Shown: positions 26,168-35,100, counted from the stretch's first letter. The stretch is 64,000 nucleotides of DNA from Gaiellasilicea sp037721555 (GCA_037721555.1 JBBJOI010000001.1:1-64000), one strand, 5' to 3'. Notes: generated by a model not told the origin, from the letters alone. Program-made: numbers and translations.

Positions 26168-28186
26168 ATGTCGCACGACACCGACAAGCTGATCCGACAG
26201 CTCTCGCTCGTCGCGTTCCTGATGGCGGAGCGCCGACCGCTGACGGCACGGGATGTAAAGGGCAATGTCGAGGGGTACTCGGAGATGTCCGACGAGGCGT
26301 TCGCCCGCCGCTACTACTCCGATCGCGCCGAGCTGATCGCACTGGGAGTGCCGCTCCACTCGCAGCGTGACGAGTTCACGGGGGAGGAGCTCTACACGTT
26401 GCGGTCGGAGAACTACTTCCTGCCCAAGCTCGAGCTGACAGACGACGAGCTCGCGGCGCTCCTCACGAGCCTCCACCTCCTCGAGGGCACATTCGCGTAC
26501 GCCGAGCCCCTTCGGCTCGCGCTGCAGAACCTGGCGCTCGGCCGTCCGGGCTTCGACGACGCGCCGACCGAGACGGCCGACCGGGTGAAGGTGAGCGACC
26601 CCGACTACTCACCCGAGATGGCGGGCCGGCTGTCGAAGCTCGAGGCGGCGATCTCGAAGCAGCGCACGATCAAGTTCAGCTACTGGTCGCCGCAGCGCGA
26701 TCGCGTCAAGGAGCGGACGCTGAACCCGTATGCCCTCCGCCACGACGAGGGCGTCTGGTACGTGATCGGCAAGGACTTGGACGACGAGCGGGAGAAGACG
26801 TTCCGGGTCTCGCGCGTTCGCAGCGACATCCGCTTCGCAACGAGGCGAGAGCGCGATTTCCGCCTGCCGGCCGACTTCGACGTCGAGAACCACCGGCGCC
26901 GCTCGCCGTGGCAGATCGGCGAGATCTCCGGCACCGCACGCGTTGCCGTAAGCGGCGACACCGCGTGGTGGGTGATGCGCACGCTCGGCGACTCCGGCAT
27001 CCTCGAGGACGGCGTTTTCGAGACGGAGTACGCGTCGCTAGAGCCGCTGGCAGGCTGGGTGCTCCGCCAGAACGGCCGGGCGGTGCCGCTCGAGCCCGAG
27101 GCGCTGCGCGCGCAGGTGGCAGGCGCGCTCTCCCTCGTCCGCGAGCGCCACCACGGCGAGCCCCCCCGGCTCGCGAAGGAGAAGCCCAAGCCGCGCGCCA
27201 ACGGGACGGCAGTCGAGCGGCCCGCGCCACCGGTGGCGCCGGAGCGATTCGCAGTGTTGCAGGCGCTGCTCGCGTATCTGCTCGCCGCGTGCGGCGAGAG
27301 CCGGGACGCGGATCTCGACGCCGACGGGCTCGCGGAGCGATTCTCGATCCCACGTGAAGACCTCCAGGAGCATCTGTCGCTGCTCAACCTCGTCAACTTC
27401 GGCGGTGGCTGCTACACGGTCTACGCGGAGCTCGACGACGACCGGGTGCGCGTCGACAAGGAGTTGTACGGGGACGTCTTCCGGCTCGCACCCCGCCTGA
27501 CGCCGCTCGAGGCACGCGCGATCCGGCTCGCGCTCGAGTACGTCGGGCCCTCGATCGCAGCGGAGTCCCACTCGCCGCTCGACCGGGTGCGGCACAAGCT
27601 GGAGGAGACGTTCGGGCAGTTCGAGCTCGCGCAGACACCGAGGCCGCGAGCCGAAGGCGACGACGAGGAGCTCGTGGGAACGCTTTCGGAGGGAATCGAC
27701 CGGCACCGGCTCGTCGAGATCGAGTACCTCAAGGAGGGCGAGGAGACGCCATCGACCCGGCTCGTGGAGCCCTACACCTTCGACCGCGAGCCGCCGGTCT
27801 GGCGCGTCCACACGTGGGATCGCACCTCCGGCGGGGCGCGAACCTACCGACTCGATCGCATGCGCTCCGCCCGCCTGAGCGCCCAGACGTTCGAGCCCAG
27901 GGTGGGCTTCGACCCGAACTACCTGCGCGATCCGCGGGTGGCGCGCGTCTGGTACTCACCGGAGATCGCCAGGTGGAAGCTCGAGCGAGGCGCCCGCCCG
28001 CTCTCCGATCGCGCTGCGATCGCCGACGTCGCTTTCAAGACGGAGGACTGGATCGTCGGTGAGCTGCTCCAGGACCGCGGCGAGGCCGTGATCGTCGAGC
28101 CCGAGGAATTGAGGGCGACGGTCGCGGCGCGTGCGGCGGAGCTCGTGCGAGAGCTGAAGGTCACCCGCGTGCGCGAGCGATCGTAG
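26168..28186 (+). CDS. Fused PafB-PafC-type WYL-domain transcriptional regulator
   Basis: 672 aa, twice the size of a single Paf protein. The first half has an N-terminal winged helix (about 1-75, KLIRQLSLVAFLMAERRPLT), a WYL domain (about 150-240, with VWYVIGKDLDDEREKTFRVSR) and a WCX extension (about 250-325). A linker follows (about 330-355, Lys/Pro-rich). The second half repeats this: helix-turn-helix (about 360-440) and WYL (about 500-590, with VWRVHTWDRTSGGARTYRLD). In mycobacteria PafB and PafC form a heterodimer that activates DNA repair genes on damage; fused forms exist in other actinobacteria. Proteasome genes, the usual neighbours, are not seen here. Confidence 0.88.
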   Translation: MSHDTDKLIRQLSLVAFLMAERRPLTARDVKGNVEGYSEMSDEAFARRYYSDRAELIALGVPLHSQRDEFTGEELYTLRSENYFLPKLELTDDELAALLTSLHLLEGTFAYAEPLRLALQNLALGRPGFDDAPTETADRVKVSDPDYSPEMAGRLSKLEAAISKQRTIKFSYWSPQRDRVKERTLNPYALRHDEGVWYVIGKDLDDEREKTFRVSRVRSDIRFATRRERDFRLPADFDVENHRRRSPWQIGEISGTARVAVSGDTAWWVMRTLGDSGILEDGVFETEYASLEPLAGWVLRQNGRAVPLEPEALRAQVAGALSLVRERHHGEPPRLAKEKPKPRANGTAVERPAPPVAPERFAVLQALLAYLLAACGESRDADLDADGLAERFSIPREDLQEHLSLLNLVNFGGGCYTVYAELDDDRVRVDKELYGDVFRLAPRLTPLEARAIRLALEYVGPSIAAESHSPLDRVRHKLEETFGQFELAQTPRPRAEGDDEELVGTLSEGIDRHRLVEIEYLKEGEETPSTRLVEPYTFDREPPVWRVHTWDRTSGGARTYRLDRMRSARLSAQTFEPRVGFDPNYLRDPRVARVWYSPEIARWKLERGARPLSDRAAIADVAFKTEDWIVGELLQDRGEAVIVEPEELRATVAARAAELVRELKVTRVRERS

Positions 28187-28194
28187 GAGACCTG

Positions 28195-28327
28195 GCGTCG
28201 GCGAAGGAGCTTCGCGGCACGGGAAGGGTCGACCCTGTGTGAGCTCGTGGAGGCCGGCCTGAGAAGAGTTGACGCGGAGCGCGAGGGAGCGACGTTCCGT
28301 ATCCGCGACTCGACCTTCGTAGGGTGA
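28195..28327 (+). pseudogene. Degenerate VapB-like antitoxin
   Basis: Not an intact frame. Reading from 28232 gives TLCELVEAGLRRV, then FRIRDSTFVG and a stop at 28325. This is the C-terminal half of a VapB-type antitoxin, where TL-ELVEEGLR and FRLRD-S are typical. Just upstream (28201-28212) AKEL-type sequence appears in another frame, so at least one frameshift separates the two parts, and no start codon is left. It lies immediately upstream of the degenerate VapC-like sequence in the expected order. Together these fill most of the 709-bp gap between 28186 and 28896. Confidence 0.6.
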
Positions 28328-28335
28328 GGGGATGC

Positions 28336-28818
28336 GACCGGAGCTCCGAGAACCACGCCCATCGCTGAGACTCCGACTGGCACGAGGTCGCCGCTGACTC
28401 CCTTCGCGAGCTGGCCGAGGGAGGGACTCCTGAGGGATCCCGTGGCCCTGCGTGCACGAGTTCCTGGCAGTCGACCCATCCGAGGATCTACGCGCCGCCA
28501 ACTCCGTTCGAGCGTGCTCTCGATCAGGTTGCGGCTTGGCGGGAGTCGCCGAGGCTGAGCCTGCTCGCCGGGGGAAGCGAGAACTGGCCTGTCGCCTCCG
28601 AGCTGATCCTTGAGACCCGCGCCACCGGCCCGCGCGTACACGACGCACGTGTAGCTGTCCTTTGCGTCGCACACTGCGTCCAAGACCTCTGGTCAGCGGA
28701 TCGAGACTTCACCCGCTTCGCGAGCCTCGTAGTGCGCAACCCGCTCGTGCCCGACGGACTGGCGGCCAGCGAAGCCTGTGCCAGGGCGCAGGGCAGCATT
28801 CACGAGCCAGCACGGTGA
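28336..28818 (+). pseudogene. Degenerate VapC-like PIN-domain toxin
   Basis: Pieces of one PIN toxin occur in order across three frames. The first Asp and AHR (28336-28359) are followed by an in-frame TGA, then DSDWHEVAADSLRELAEG; after a frameshift comes IPWPCVHEFLAV (about 28446-28472); after another, THPRIYAPPTPFERALDQVA, and finally PRVHDARVAVLC with WSADRDFTRF and RNPLV, ending at TGA 28816-28818. The catalytic acidic residues of the C-terminal part survive. One stop and two frameshifts show real decay, not a single sequencing error. Ribonuclease activity is therefore not expected. Confidence 0.75.
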
Positions 28819-28895
28819 CGAGTTGGGCTCGGGGCGCCAGGTAACGGATCGGTGCTATCTACAGCAGACCCGCGCAAGGTGCGGCTTCTCCCCTC

Positions 28896-30676
28896 CTACG
28901 CGGCGACCGGCAGCTTCAGTGTGAAGGTGGCGCCCTCGCCCGGCGCCGACTCGACCTCGAGCGAACCCCCGTGGGCCTCGGCGAAGGAGCGGGAGATGAA
29001 GAGGCCGAGCCCGGAGCCGGGCTTCGCCACCTCGCCCGACGAGGCGCGGCCGAACTTCTCGAAGATCAGCGTCTGCTGGTCGAGCGGGATGCCGGGACCT
29101 TCGTCGCAGATCCGAACCTCGACGAGCCGATCGAGGCCGTACGCCCCCACCGTCACCTCGGCGCCGCGACGAGAGAACTTCAGCGCGTTCGAGATCAGAT
29201 TGTCCACGAGCTGGCGCAGCCGGTCGCGGTCGCCCCAGACCGCCGGCAGCGGGCCCGCGATCTCCATCCGCACAGCGACCTCCTCTTGCCCGATCTGCCG
29301 GCTCCGATCGCCTCGCGCAGAAGCGCTCCGAGATCGACGCTGTCGAACGTGTACGGGAACGTCCCAGCTTCGATGCGGGACGTGTCGAGAACGTCGCCTA
29401 CGAGCACGGCGAGGCGGCTCGTCTCGTCACCGATGAGCCCGAGGAAAGCGTTCCGCTGCTCCGGCAGTAGCTCTTCCCACCGCGCCTGCAGCGTGCGCGC
29501 GGATCCGATCACGGCTGCCATCGGAGCGCGCAACTCGTGCGAGACGAGTGAGACGAAGTCGGCACGGAGAGCGGACAGCCGCCGAAGCTCCTCGACGCTC
29601 TCGCGCTTCGCGTCGTACGTTCGGATGTTCTGTACAGCGGAGGCCACGAGCCGCCCGAGCAGCGTCATCAGCTCGACCTCCTCGGGCCGGAACGAGCGGG
29701 GCTCCCGCCGCGCCAGCACGAGCGCTCCGATCGAGCGCGCGCCGAGCTGGAGCGGCGCCAGGACGCGCGTGCGGAGCCCGAGCTCGAGCAGGCCGTGCTC
29801 CTCCGGGTAGCTCGGCTCCGAGAAGTCCTCGCGGTGAACGGTCTCCGAGCGTTCGATCAACCGCTCGAGCACCGATCCCTCGACAGCCATCGAGCTGCCG
29901 CGCGGGAGGTGGCAGTCGGCCGCGACTCCGGACGTGGCCATTACGCGAGCGTCATCGCCGTCCACGAGCAGGATCGCAGCCCGGTGGAACGGCACGAGCG
30001 CCTGCAGCTCCGCGATGAACCCGGCGAAGGCGGCGTCGAGCTCGAGCGACGAGCCGAGTGCGCGAGCGCACCGATTGGTCGCTTCGAGGTGGTCGACGCG
30101 CCGCCCAAGCTGGTCGCGAAGCCGCTCTGCCTCCTCTGCCCGCGACAACGCCAGCGCCTCCTGTTCCGCTTGCAGCCTGACGAGCCGGCCGACGACCAGG
30201 CCGAGCACGAGCGCGACACCGGCTCGCACGACGACCGACTCCACCTGAACCTCGTAGCCGAACTGCGTCGACCGCCAGGCCTCCGCCCCTGCCAGAATCG
30301 GAACCGCAATGAGAGCGACGGTGACGCCGCCGCGCTCGCCCAGGACGAACGCGGCTTCGAGCACCACGAGGAAGAGCAGCGCCCGCAACGGCTGGCCGGG
30401 CTCGAAGGAGTAGACGAAGAGAAGCGCGATCGTGACGGCAACGTCGGCCGCAAGCCCAGCCAGCGCGAGCGTCCGGCGGCGGCCTCGCCATCGGCCCAGG
30501 AGCGATCGGCCTACGAGCGAGAAGAGGGCGAGCGCCAGGGCAAGCTGGAAGGCGAGGGCAGCCCAGGCCGCAGCCTCGTAGCCGGCCGGGAAGTAACTCC
30601 GCTTGCCCAGGAGCTGGGCGAACGCCAGCGGAACGAGGGCGAGCCTGACGAGCGAGAGCATCCGCAGCAGGGTCAT
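28896..30676 (-). pseudogene. Sensor histidine kinase with GAF domain, interrupted by a frameshift
   Basis: Two overlapping frames together make one kinase. From ATG 30676: five or six transmembrane segments (about 1-155), a coiled linker, a GAF domain (about 190-330) and HisKA with the phospho-His in SLVSHELRAPMAAVIG. That frame then loses homology after REAIGAG. The ATPase domain continues in another frame (RQIGQEEVAVRMEIAG, N-box DNLISNALKFS, DEGPGIP, GSGLGLFISR) to 28896. The break lies near 29298-29315. It is either a natural mutation or an assembly error; all catalytic motifs are otherwise intact. Its start overlaps queG (ATGA). No response regulator is adjacent. Confidence 0.8.
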
Positions 30677-31677
30677 ACGCCGCGTTCATCCAGCCGTTCG
30701 ACCGCCCAGCGCGCGTGCTCGCGCAGCATGCCGTCCTCATCGTCGACGTACCGTTCCACCGCGACCCGCGTGGCCTCGCCGCCGACGTTGCCGGCCGCGA
30801 CCAGTGCGTTGCGCCGCAGGTACCGCGGGTCGTTCCGGGGGACGTACAGACGGTCGTAGCGGCTCACGAGCTCCTCACCGTCGGCCTCGAGCCAGTCGAC
30901 GAGCGAGATCGCCGGCTCCGCCCCCGCTGGCGGCACGGCCTCGGCGCGCCGCTTCTCGATCCCTCGATTCCAGGGGCAAACGTCCTGGCAGATGTCGCAG
31001 CCGTAGACGGACGAGCCCAGGTGCTCGCGGTAGCCCTCAGGAATCGCATCCGGAGCCTGCGTCCAGTACGAGAGGCAGCGGGTCGAGTCGAGCACGCCCG
31101 GCTCGTCGAGCGCGCCCGTCGGGCAGGCGTCGATGCAGAGCGTGCACGAGCCGCAACCCGCGTCGAGCGGCTGCGTCGGCTCGAGCTCCACGTCGGTGAC
31201 AAGCGTGCCGAGCACCACCCACGATCCGTATCGCCGCGTGATCAGGAGCGTGTTCTTGCCGTAGAAGCCGACTCCAGCGCGCGCGGCACCCTCGCGGTCG
31301 ACGTGCTGGTTTGCGTCCACGAGGACGCGGTAGGTGCCGCCGAGGGTGCGCCCCAGCGCATCCAGCTTCTCGCGCAGCTCCGCATAGCGATCCGCCCACG
31401 TGTACCGCGACAGGCGGCCCTCCCCGGCGGCAGGCTCGGCGGTCGGGGCGTAGTAACAGAGCGCTGCGGAGACGACGGTGCGGGCGCCCCGGAGCAGCGA
31501 CTCCGGGTGGCACGAGACCTCGGGTCTCGCCATGGTGAACCGCATGCCGGCAAAGAGGCCGCGGGCCTTCCGCTCGCGGATGTGCTGCTCGGTCTCCCGG
31601 TAAGCCTCGGCCGGAGCGGCCCCGACGACGTCGAGACCGAGCTCGGCGGCCGCACGCGCAAGCGTCCCCCCATGCAT
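30673..31677 (-). CDS. queG: Epoxyqueuosine reductase
   Basis: 334 aa. Cobalamin-dependent iron-sulfur enzyme that reduces epoxyqueuosine to queuosine in tRNA. The N-terminal cobalamin-binding part includes VVSAALCYY and GFYGKNTLLIT; the two [4Fe-4S] sites are CGSCTLCIDACPTGAL and CDICQDVCPWN; a HEAT-like C-terminus follows (YLRRNALVAAGNVG). ATG 31677 begins with the family sequence. It sits far from tgt and queA but completes the late pathway. Its start lies 15 bp from the start of the divergent oxidoreductase. The histidine kinase ORF overlaps its end by ATGA. Confidence 0.95.
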   Translation of the reverse strand: MHGGTLARAAAELGLDVVGAAPAEAYRETEQHIRERKARGLFAGMRFTMARPEVSCHPESLLRGARTVVSAALCYYAPTAEPAAGEGRLSRYTWADRYAELREKLDALGRTLGGTYRVLVDANQHVDREGAARAGVGFYGKNTLLITRRYGSWVVLGTLVTDVELEPTQPLDAGCGSCTLCIDACPTGALDEPGVLDSTRCLSYWTQAPDAIPEGYREHLGSSVYGCDICQDVCPWNRGIEKRRAEAVPPAGAEPAISLVDWLEADGEELVSRYDRLYVPRNDPRYLRRNALVAAGNVGGEATRVAVERYVDDEDGMLREHARWAVERLDERGV

Positions 31678-31692
31678 GGGAGAATTGTGCAC

Positions 31693-32646
31693 ATGAAAGC
31701 GATCCGTATTCACGAAGATGGGGGGCCTGAGGTTCTCCGCTACGAGGACGTGCCCGATCCCGTCGCCGGGGCTGGGGATGTGCTCATTTCCCTGCGTGCG
31801 GCATCCTTGAACCACCTCGACCTCTGGATCCGGAAGGGCATGCCTTCGGTGCCGAAGCCCCGAATCCTTGGCGCCGACGGCGCCGGCGTTCGCGTCGATA
31901 CCGGCGAGCGGGTCGTCCTCAACCCGGGGCTCGAGCACGGTTCCTCGATCGGGGTGATCGGCGAGCACACCGACGGGACGCACTGCGAGCTGATCGCGGT
32001 ACCCGAGGCGAACGTGTTCCCGCTGGACGACGGGATCAGCTTCGAGACCGCCGCCGCATTCCCGCTCGTCTACGAAACCGCCTACCGGATGCTCGTGACG
32101 AAGGCAGCGCTCTCAGCCGGCGAGTGGGTGCTGATCTGGGGCATCGGTGGCGGCGTCGCGACCGCGGCCTTCGAAATCGCACGTGCGGTAGGGGCTCGCA
32201 CGATCGTCACCTCAGGCAGCGACGAGAAGCTCGAGCGGGCACGCGAATGGGGGGCCGACGCCACGGTCAATCACCACACGGGCGACGTCGGCGCGGCGGT
32301 GAAGGAGGTCGGCGGCGCCGACGTGGTCGTAGAGACCGTCGGAGAGGCCACCTGGAAGACATCACTCGCCGCCGTTAAGCCCGGAGGGCGCGTAACCGTC
32401 TGCGGCGCGACGAGCGGACCGAATCCGCCGGCGCAGCTGCACCGGTTCTGGTGGAAACAGCTGACGATCTACGGCTCCACGATGGGCACGCGCGAGGACT
32501 TTCTGGGCGCCTACGAGCTCGTGCGAACTGGCCGCGCCCGCGTGCATGTCGACTCGGTCTTCCCCCTCAGCGAGACGCGCGCCGCGCACGAGCGGCTCGA
32601 GGCGGGCGAGCAGCTGGGAAAGATCGTGCTCGCGATTCCGGGCTAA
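31693..32646 (+). CDS. Zinc-type alcohol dehydrogenase/quinone oxidoreductase-like protein
   Basis: 317 aa MDR-superfamily reductase. GroES-like N-terminus (KAIRIHEDGGPEVLRYEDVP, AASLNHLDLWIRKG), then a Rossmann domain with WGIGGGVATAAFEIAR (about 145-160) and the NAD(P)H-binding S-D-E-K turn. The catalytic-zinc ligands of classical alcohol dehydrogenases are mostly missing (no GHE in the ILGADGAG stretch), so it probably reduces quinones or activated alkenes with NADPH. Its 3' end overlaps the frameshifted HIT reading frame convergently by 4 nt. Confidence 0.87.
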   Translation: MKAIRIHEDGGPEVLRYEDVPDPVAGAGDVLISLRAASLNHLDLWIRKGMPSVPKPRILGADGAGVRVDTGERVVLNPGLEHGSSIGVIGEHTDGTHCELIAVPEANVFPLDDGISFETAAAFPLVYETAYRMLVTKAALSAGEWVLIWGIGGGVATAAFEIARAVGARTIVTSGSDEKLERAREWGADATVNHHTGDVGAAVKEVGGADVVVETVGEATWKTSLAAVKPGGRVTVCGATSGPNPPAQLHRFWWKQLTIYGSTMGTREDFLGAYELVRTGRARVHVDSVFPLSETRAAHERLEAGEQLGKIVLAIPG

Positions 32647-33103
32647 CCCGGAATTGGCGAGTACAGCCGACTGAGACGTCCGCGGATCAGATCGGCCGTG
32701 CGGCCGCGCTCTGCGGCACCCCCGGGAGGCGGCACCCATGGCGGCGAACCCCACACGCACCCCGGCTGAACGGTGTCTCCGTCGTATCGGGGAATCACAT
32801 GTACATGAAAGTAAAAACGTCCTGGCCGGCGACGGTTCCGGAGTTGTGCCGGATGTTGACGCCCGCAGGCTCAAGCGCCTTCCGGAGCGCAGGCCCGACT
32901 CGATGGGCAACCGCCATCACATGCGCCGCCTCGGCTTCGCCGATCTCCCAGACGTCTCTCAGATGTGCCCGAGGAGCGACGAGCAAGTGTCCCGTCGTTG
33001 CCGGAGGCTCGCACAGGAATCCCATGGCTCGTTCATCGGAGTAGACGATCTCCTGAGCCTGCTCACCGCGCACGATGGCACAGAACGGGCGGCCGGTCGG
33101 CAT
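32643..33103 (-). pseudogene. HIT-family hydrolase with frameshift in the catalytic motif
   Basis: From ATG 33103 the frame encodes FCAIVRGEQAQEIVYSDERA, HLLVAPRAHLRD and NIRHNSGTVAGQDVF and then stops after 102 residues. The next part of the family, YFHVHVIPRYDGDT, is present in another frame beginning at 32813 and runs to TAG at 32643-32645. The break falls in five T residues (A at 32813-32817 on the plus strand), where six would restore DVFYFHVHVIPRY. HIT proteins hydrolyse nucleotidyl compounds with the HxHxH triad. This could be a sequencing or assembly error, a mutation, or slippage at the T-run. Confidence 0.75.
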
Positions 33104-33118
33104 TTCTAGACCTCGGCG

Positions 33119-33418
33119 TCAGCCAAAGCCCAGGATGAACTTCGCGTCGTCCGACATGCGCTCGGGCGTCCACGGCGGGTCGAACGTCAGCTCGACCTCG
33201 ACCTCGTCCACGCCTTCCACCGAGGCGGCAGCGTCGTGGATCCCGTCCTGGATCATCTGACCGGCCGGACAGCCCATCGAGGTGAGGCTGTGGATCACCT
33301 TCACCTTGGGGCCGTCGATCTCGACGTCGTAGAAGAGCCCCAGCTCGACGATGTCCATCCCGAGCTCGGGATCCTCGACCGTGTGCAGCGCCTCGACGAT
33401 TGCTTCCTTGGTCGGCAT
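33119..33418 (-). CDS. MIP18-family (DUF59) iron-sulfur assembly factor
   Basis: 99 aa. The MIP18/SufT-PaaD fold is shown by VEDPELGMDIVELGLFYDVEI (about 13-33), the Cys-bearing TSMGCPAGQMIQDG and the ELTFDPPWTPERMS stretch. Such proteins help assemble or deliver Fe-S clusters. Suf genes are not in this window. The gene ends 15 bp beyond the HIT start on the same strand and may share its transcript. The 22 bp to the intact VapC gene hold nothing notable. Confidence 0.88.
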   Translation of the reverse strand: MPTKEAIVEALHTVEDPELGMDIVELGLFYDVEIDGPKVKVIHSLTSMGCPAGQMIQDGIHDAAASVEGVDEVEVELTFDPPWTPERMSDDAKFILGFG

Positions 33419-33440
33419 GGGTCGAGTGTAGCCGGGCAGC

Positions 33441-33851
33441 TCAGCTGAACGGATTCTCGATCGCAACACCGGCAATCGTCCGGCCGGGTTGGAAGTCCGC
33501 AGAGAGGATCCGGTCGGCGCCCGCCTCGCGGGCGGCAACGACGATCAGGGCATCCCAGAAAGACAGCCGCTGCCGTTGCTCCAGCTCGGCTGCGGCGAGC
33601 ACGTCGGCGGGCTCGATCGCGCGAACCGGCCACGCTAGGTAGGAGCGGATTACCTCGCGGGCAAGAGTTCGCCGAAGCGGCTTCTGAACCTTCCGCGTCA
33701 GCGCGACGTAGAGCTCCTGCAGCACTTGCGTGCTCAGGATCCCTTCCCGTTCCCGCCACAGCTCGGCCACGAGCAAGCGTGCGCGCTCATGAACGTGGGC
33801 ACGCCGGTCGTGCGCGTATACGAGCACGTTGGTGTCGACGAACGTCGGCAA
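33441..33851 (-). CDS. VapC-type PIN-domain ribonuclease toxin
   Basis: 136 aa. Four conserved acidic residues mark the metal-dependent nuclease site: FVDTNVLVYAHD (residue about 5), LQELYVAL (about 45), SFWDALIVVAA (about 98) and ILSADFQPG (about 116). It is probably a tRNA- or mRNA-cleaving toxin neutralised by the upstream gene. There is no ATG or GTG in frame near the antitoxin stop; TTG 33851 is one base after it and gives a normal N-terminus. This is a different PIN subtype from the pseudogene at 28336-28818. Confidence 0.88.
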   Translation of the reverse strand: MPTFVDTNVLVYAHDRRAHVHERARLLVAELWREREGILSTQVLQELYVALTRKVQKPLRRTLAREVIRSYLAWPVRAIEPADVLAAAELEQRQRLSFWDALIVVAAREAGADRILSADFQPGRTIAGVAIENPFS

Positions 33852-33852
33852 C

Positions 33853-34089
33853 TCACCACTCGTGCAGCTGCTCGCGCGGACCGAGCGGCTCTCCGCCGAG
33901 ATCGAATCCGCGCTCGAGCCTCGCGATCGCCTCGCGCTCGGCGGCCTCGTATGCATCCTCGTCGCCGACGAGGGTCTCGATCTGCTGGGCAACCAGCCTG
34001 CTGATCGACAGCGACCGCTCCGCCGCGACGATGCGCGCCTTGCGGATCACCTCCTCGTCGAGTTGAACCGTCAGGTTGCGCTTCGCCAT
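33853..34089 (-). CDS. VapB-type antitoxin, ribbon-helix-helix
   Basis: 78 aa. The N-terminal 45 residues form a ribbon-helix-helix DNA-binding domain (KRNLTVQLDEEVIRKARIVA; SISRLVAQQIETLV), which should bind the operon's own promoter. The C-terminal tail is acidic and would wrap the toxin. ATG 34089 is preferred; ATG 34095 two codons upstream is possible. It is first in the vapBC operon, with 1 bp to the toxin. The 30-bp space to the glpX end contains an AT-rich near-palindrome (CGTTATTAACG) that could be part of its operator. Confidence 0.85.
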   Translation of the reverse strand: MAKRNLTVQLDEEVIRKARIVAAERSLSISRLVAQQIETLVGDEDAYEAAEREAIARLERGFDLGGEPLGPREQLHEW

Positions 34090-34125
34090 CACCACAGCTT
34101 AGCGTGCTCCACGTTATTAACGAGG

Positions 34126-35100
34126 TCAGCCGAGGAGCCGCACTTCTTCCTTCCGCTCCCGGGCGAAGAAGTGGATCCCATCGGTGAAGCGCACCCAGTT
34201 GCACCGCATGCACATCACTAGCGAATGTGTCCGCGCGCTGTCAGCGTGGAAGCGAACCCCGCGCAGGAGGTCCCCGTTCGAGACGCCCGTCGCGACGACG
34301 ATCACCTCGCCCGGCGCGAGGTCGTCCGAGCTGAAGACGCGGTTGACGTCCTCCACCCCGTGCTCGCGCGCGGCCTCGATCTCCTGCCGGGTCGTCGGCC
34401 AGAGCTGCGCCTGCAGGTCGCCGCCGAGGCAGCGCAGGGCAGCTGCGGAGAGCACTGCCTGGCGCGTCCCGCCGATCCCGATCGCGAGATGGTCGTTCGT
34501 GCCGCGGATCGCGGCGGAGATCGACGCCGTCACGTCACCGTCCTGGATCAACTTGATGCGCGCGCCGGAAGCGCGAATCTCCTCGATCAGGTCGTGATGC
34601 CGCGGGCGGTCGAGGATGATCGTGGTGATGTCGTTCACGTTCCGGCCGAAGCTCTCTGCGATCGCGGCGACGTTGTCCGCGATTGGCTTCGTCAGGTCGA
34701 TCTTTCCGCGCGCCCTCGGCCCCACTGCCATCCGCCGCATGTACATGTCCGGCAGCCGGAGCAGCGAGCCGGGGGGACCGACGGCGATCATCGACATGGC
34801 GCCGTTGCCGCCGCGGGCGACGACACCGCGCCCCTCGAGCGGATCGACCGCCAGGTCGAACGCAGCGCCGCCCGCGCCGATGCTCGACCCGACCTCGAGC
34901 TCCTCGCCGCCGCCGGCGCCGATCACGATCGTGCCGTCGATGGGGAGCTCAGAGAGGCCCGCGAGCATTGCGCCTTCAGCGGCGTTCTCGGCGGCATCCT
35001 GGTCGTCCCGACCGAGCCAGCGCGCCCCCGCGAGCGCAGCCCACTCCGTCGCACGAGCGAACAGGGCACATGGGCACGGCAGCCGACGCTCCTCGCTCAC
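34126..35100 (-). CDS. glpX: GlpX-type class II fructose-1,6-bisphosphatase
   Basis: 324 aa. Mg/Mn- and Li-sensitive inositol-phosphatase-fold enzyme that removes phosphate 1 from fructose 1,6-bisphosphate in gluconeogenesis. Signatures: NAAEGAMLAGLSELPIDGTIVIGAG, AFDLAVDPLEG (metal-binding Asp and Glu), NGAMSMIAVG and GIGGTRQAVLSAAALRCLGG. GTG 35100 overlaps the kinase stop as GTGA. It is the last gene of the coupled operon with 2-phosphoglycerate kinase, cyclic diphosphoglycerate synthetase and a metallophosphoesterase, which suggests that carbon is directed between gluconeogenesis and diphosphoglycerate. Confidence 0.9.
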   Translation of the reverse strand: MSEERRLPCPCALFARATEWAALAGARWLGRDDQDAAENAAEGAMLAGLSELPIDGTIVIGAGGGEELEVGSSIGAGGAAFDLAVDPLEGRGVVARGGNGAMSMIAVGPPGSLLRLPDMYMRRMAVGPRARGKIDLTKPIADNVAAIAESFGRNVNDITTIILDRPRHHDLIEEIRASGARIKLIQDGDVTASISAAIRGTNDHLAIGIGGTRQAVLSAAALRCLGGDLQAQLWPTTRQEIEAAREHGVEDVNRVFSSDDLAPGEVIVVATGVSNGDLLRGVRFHADSARTHSLVMCMRCNWVRFTDGIHFFARERKEEVRLLG

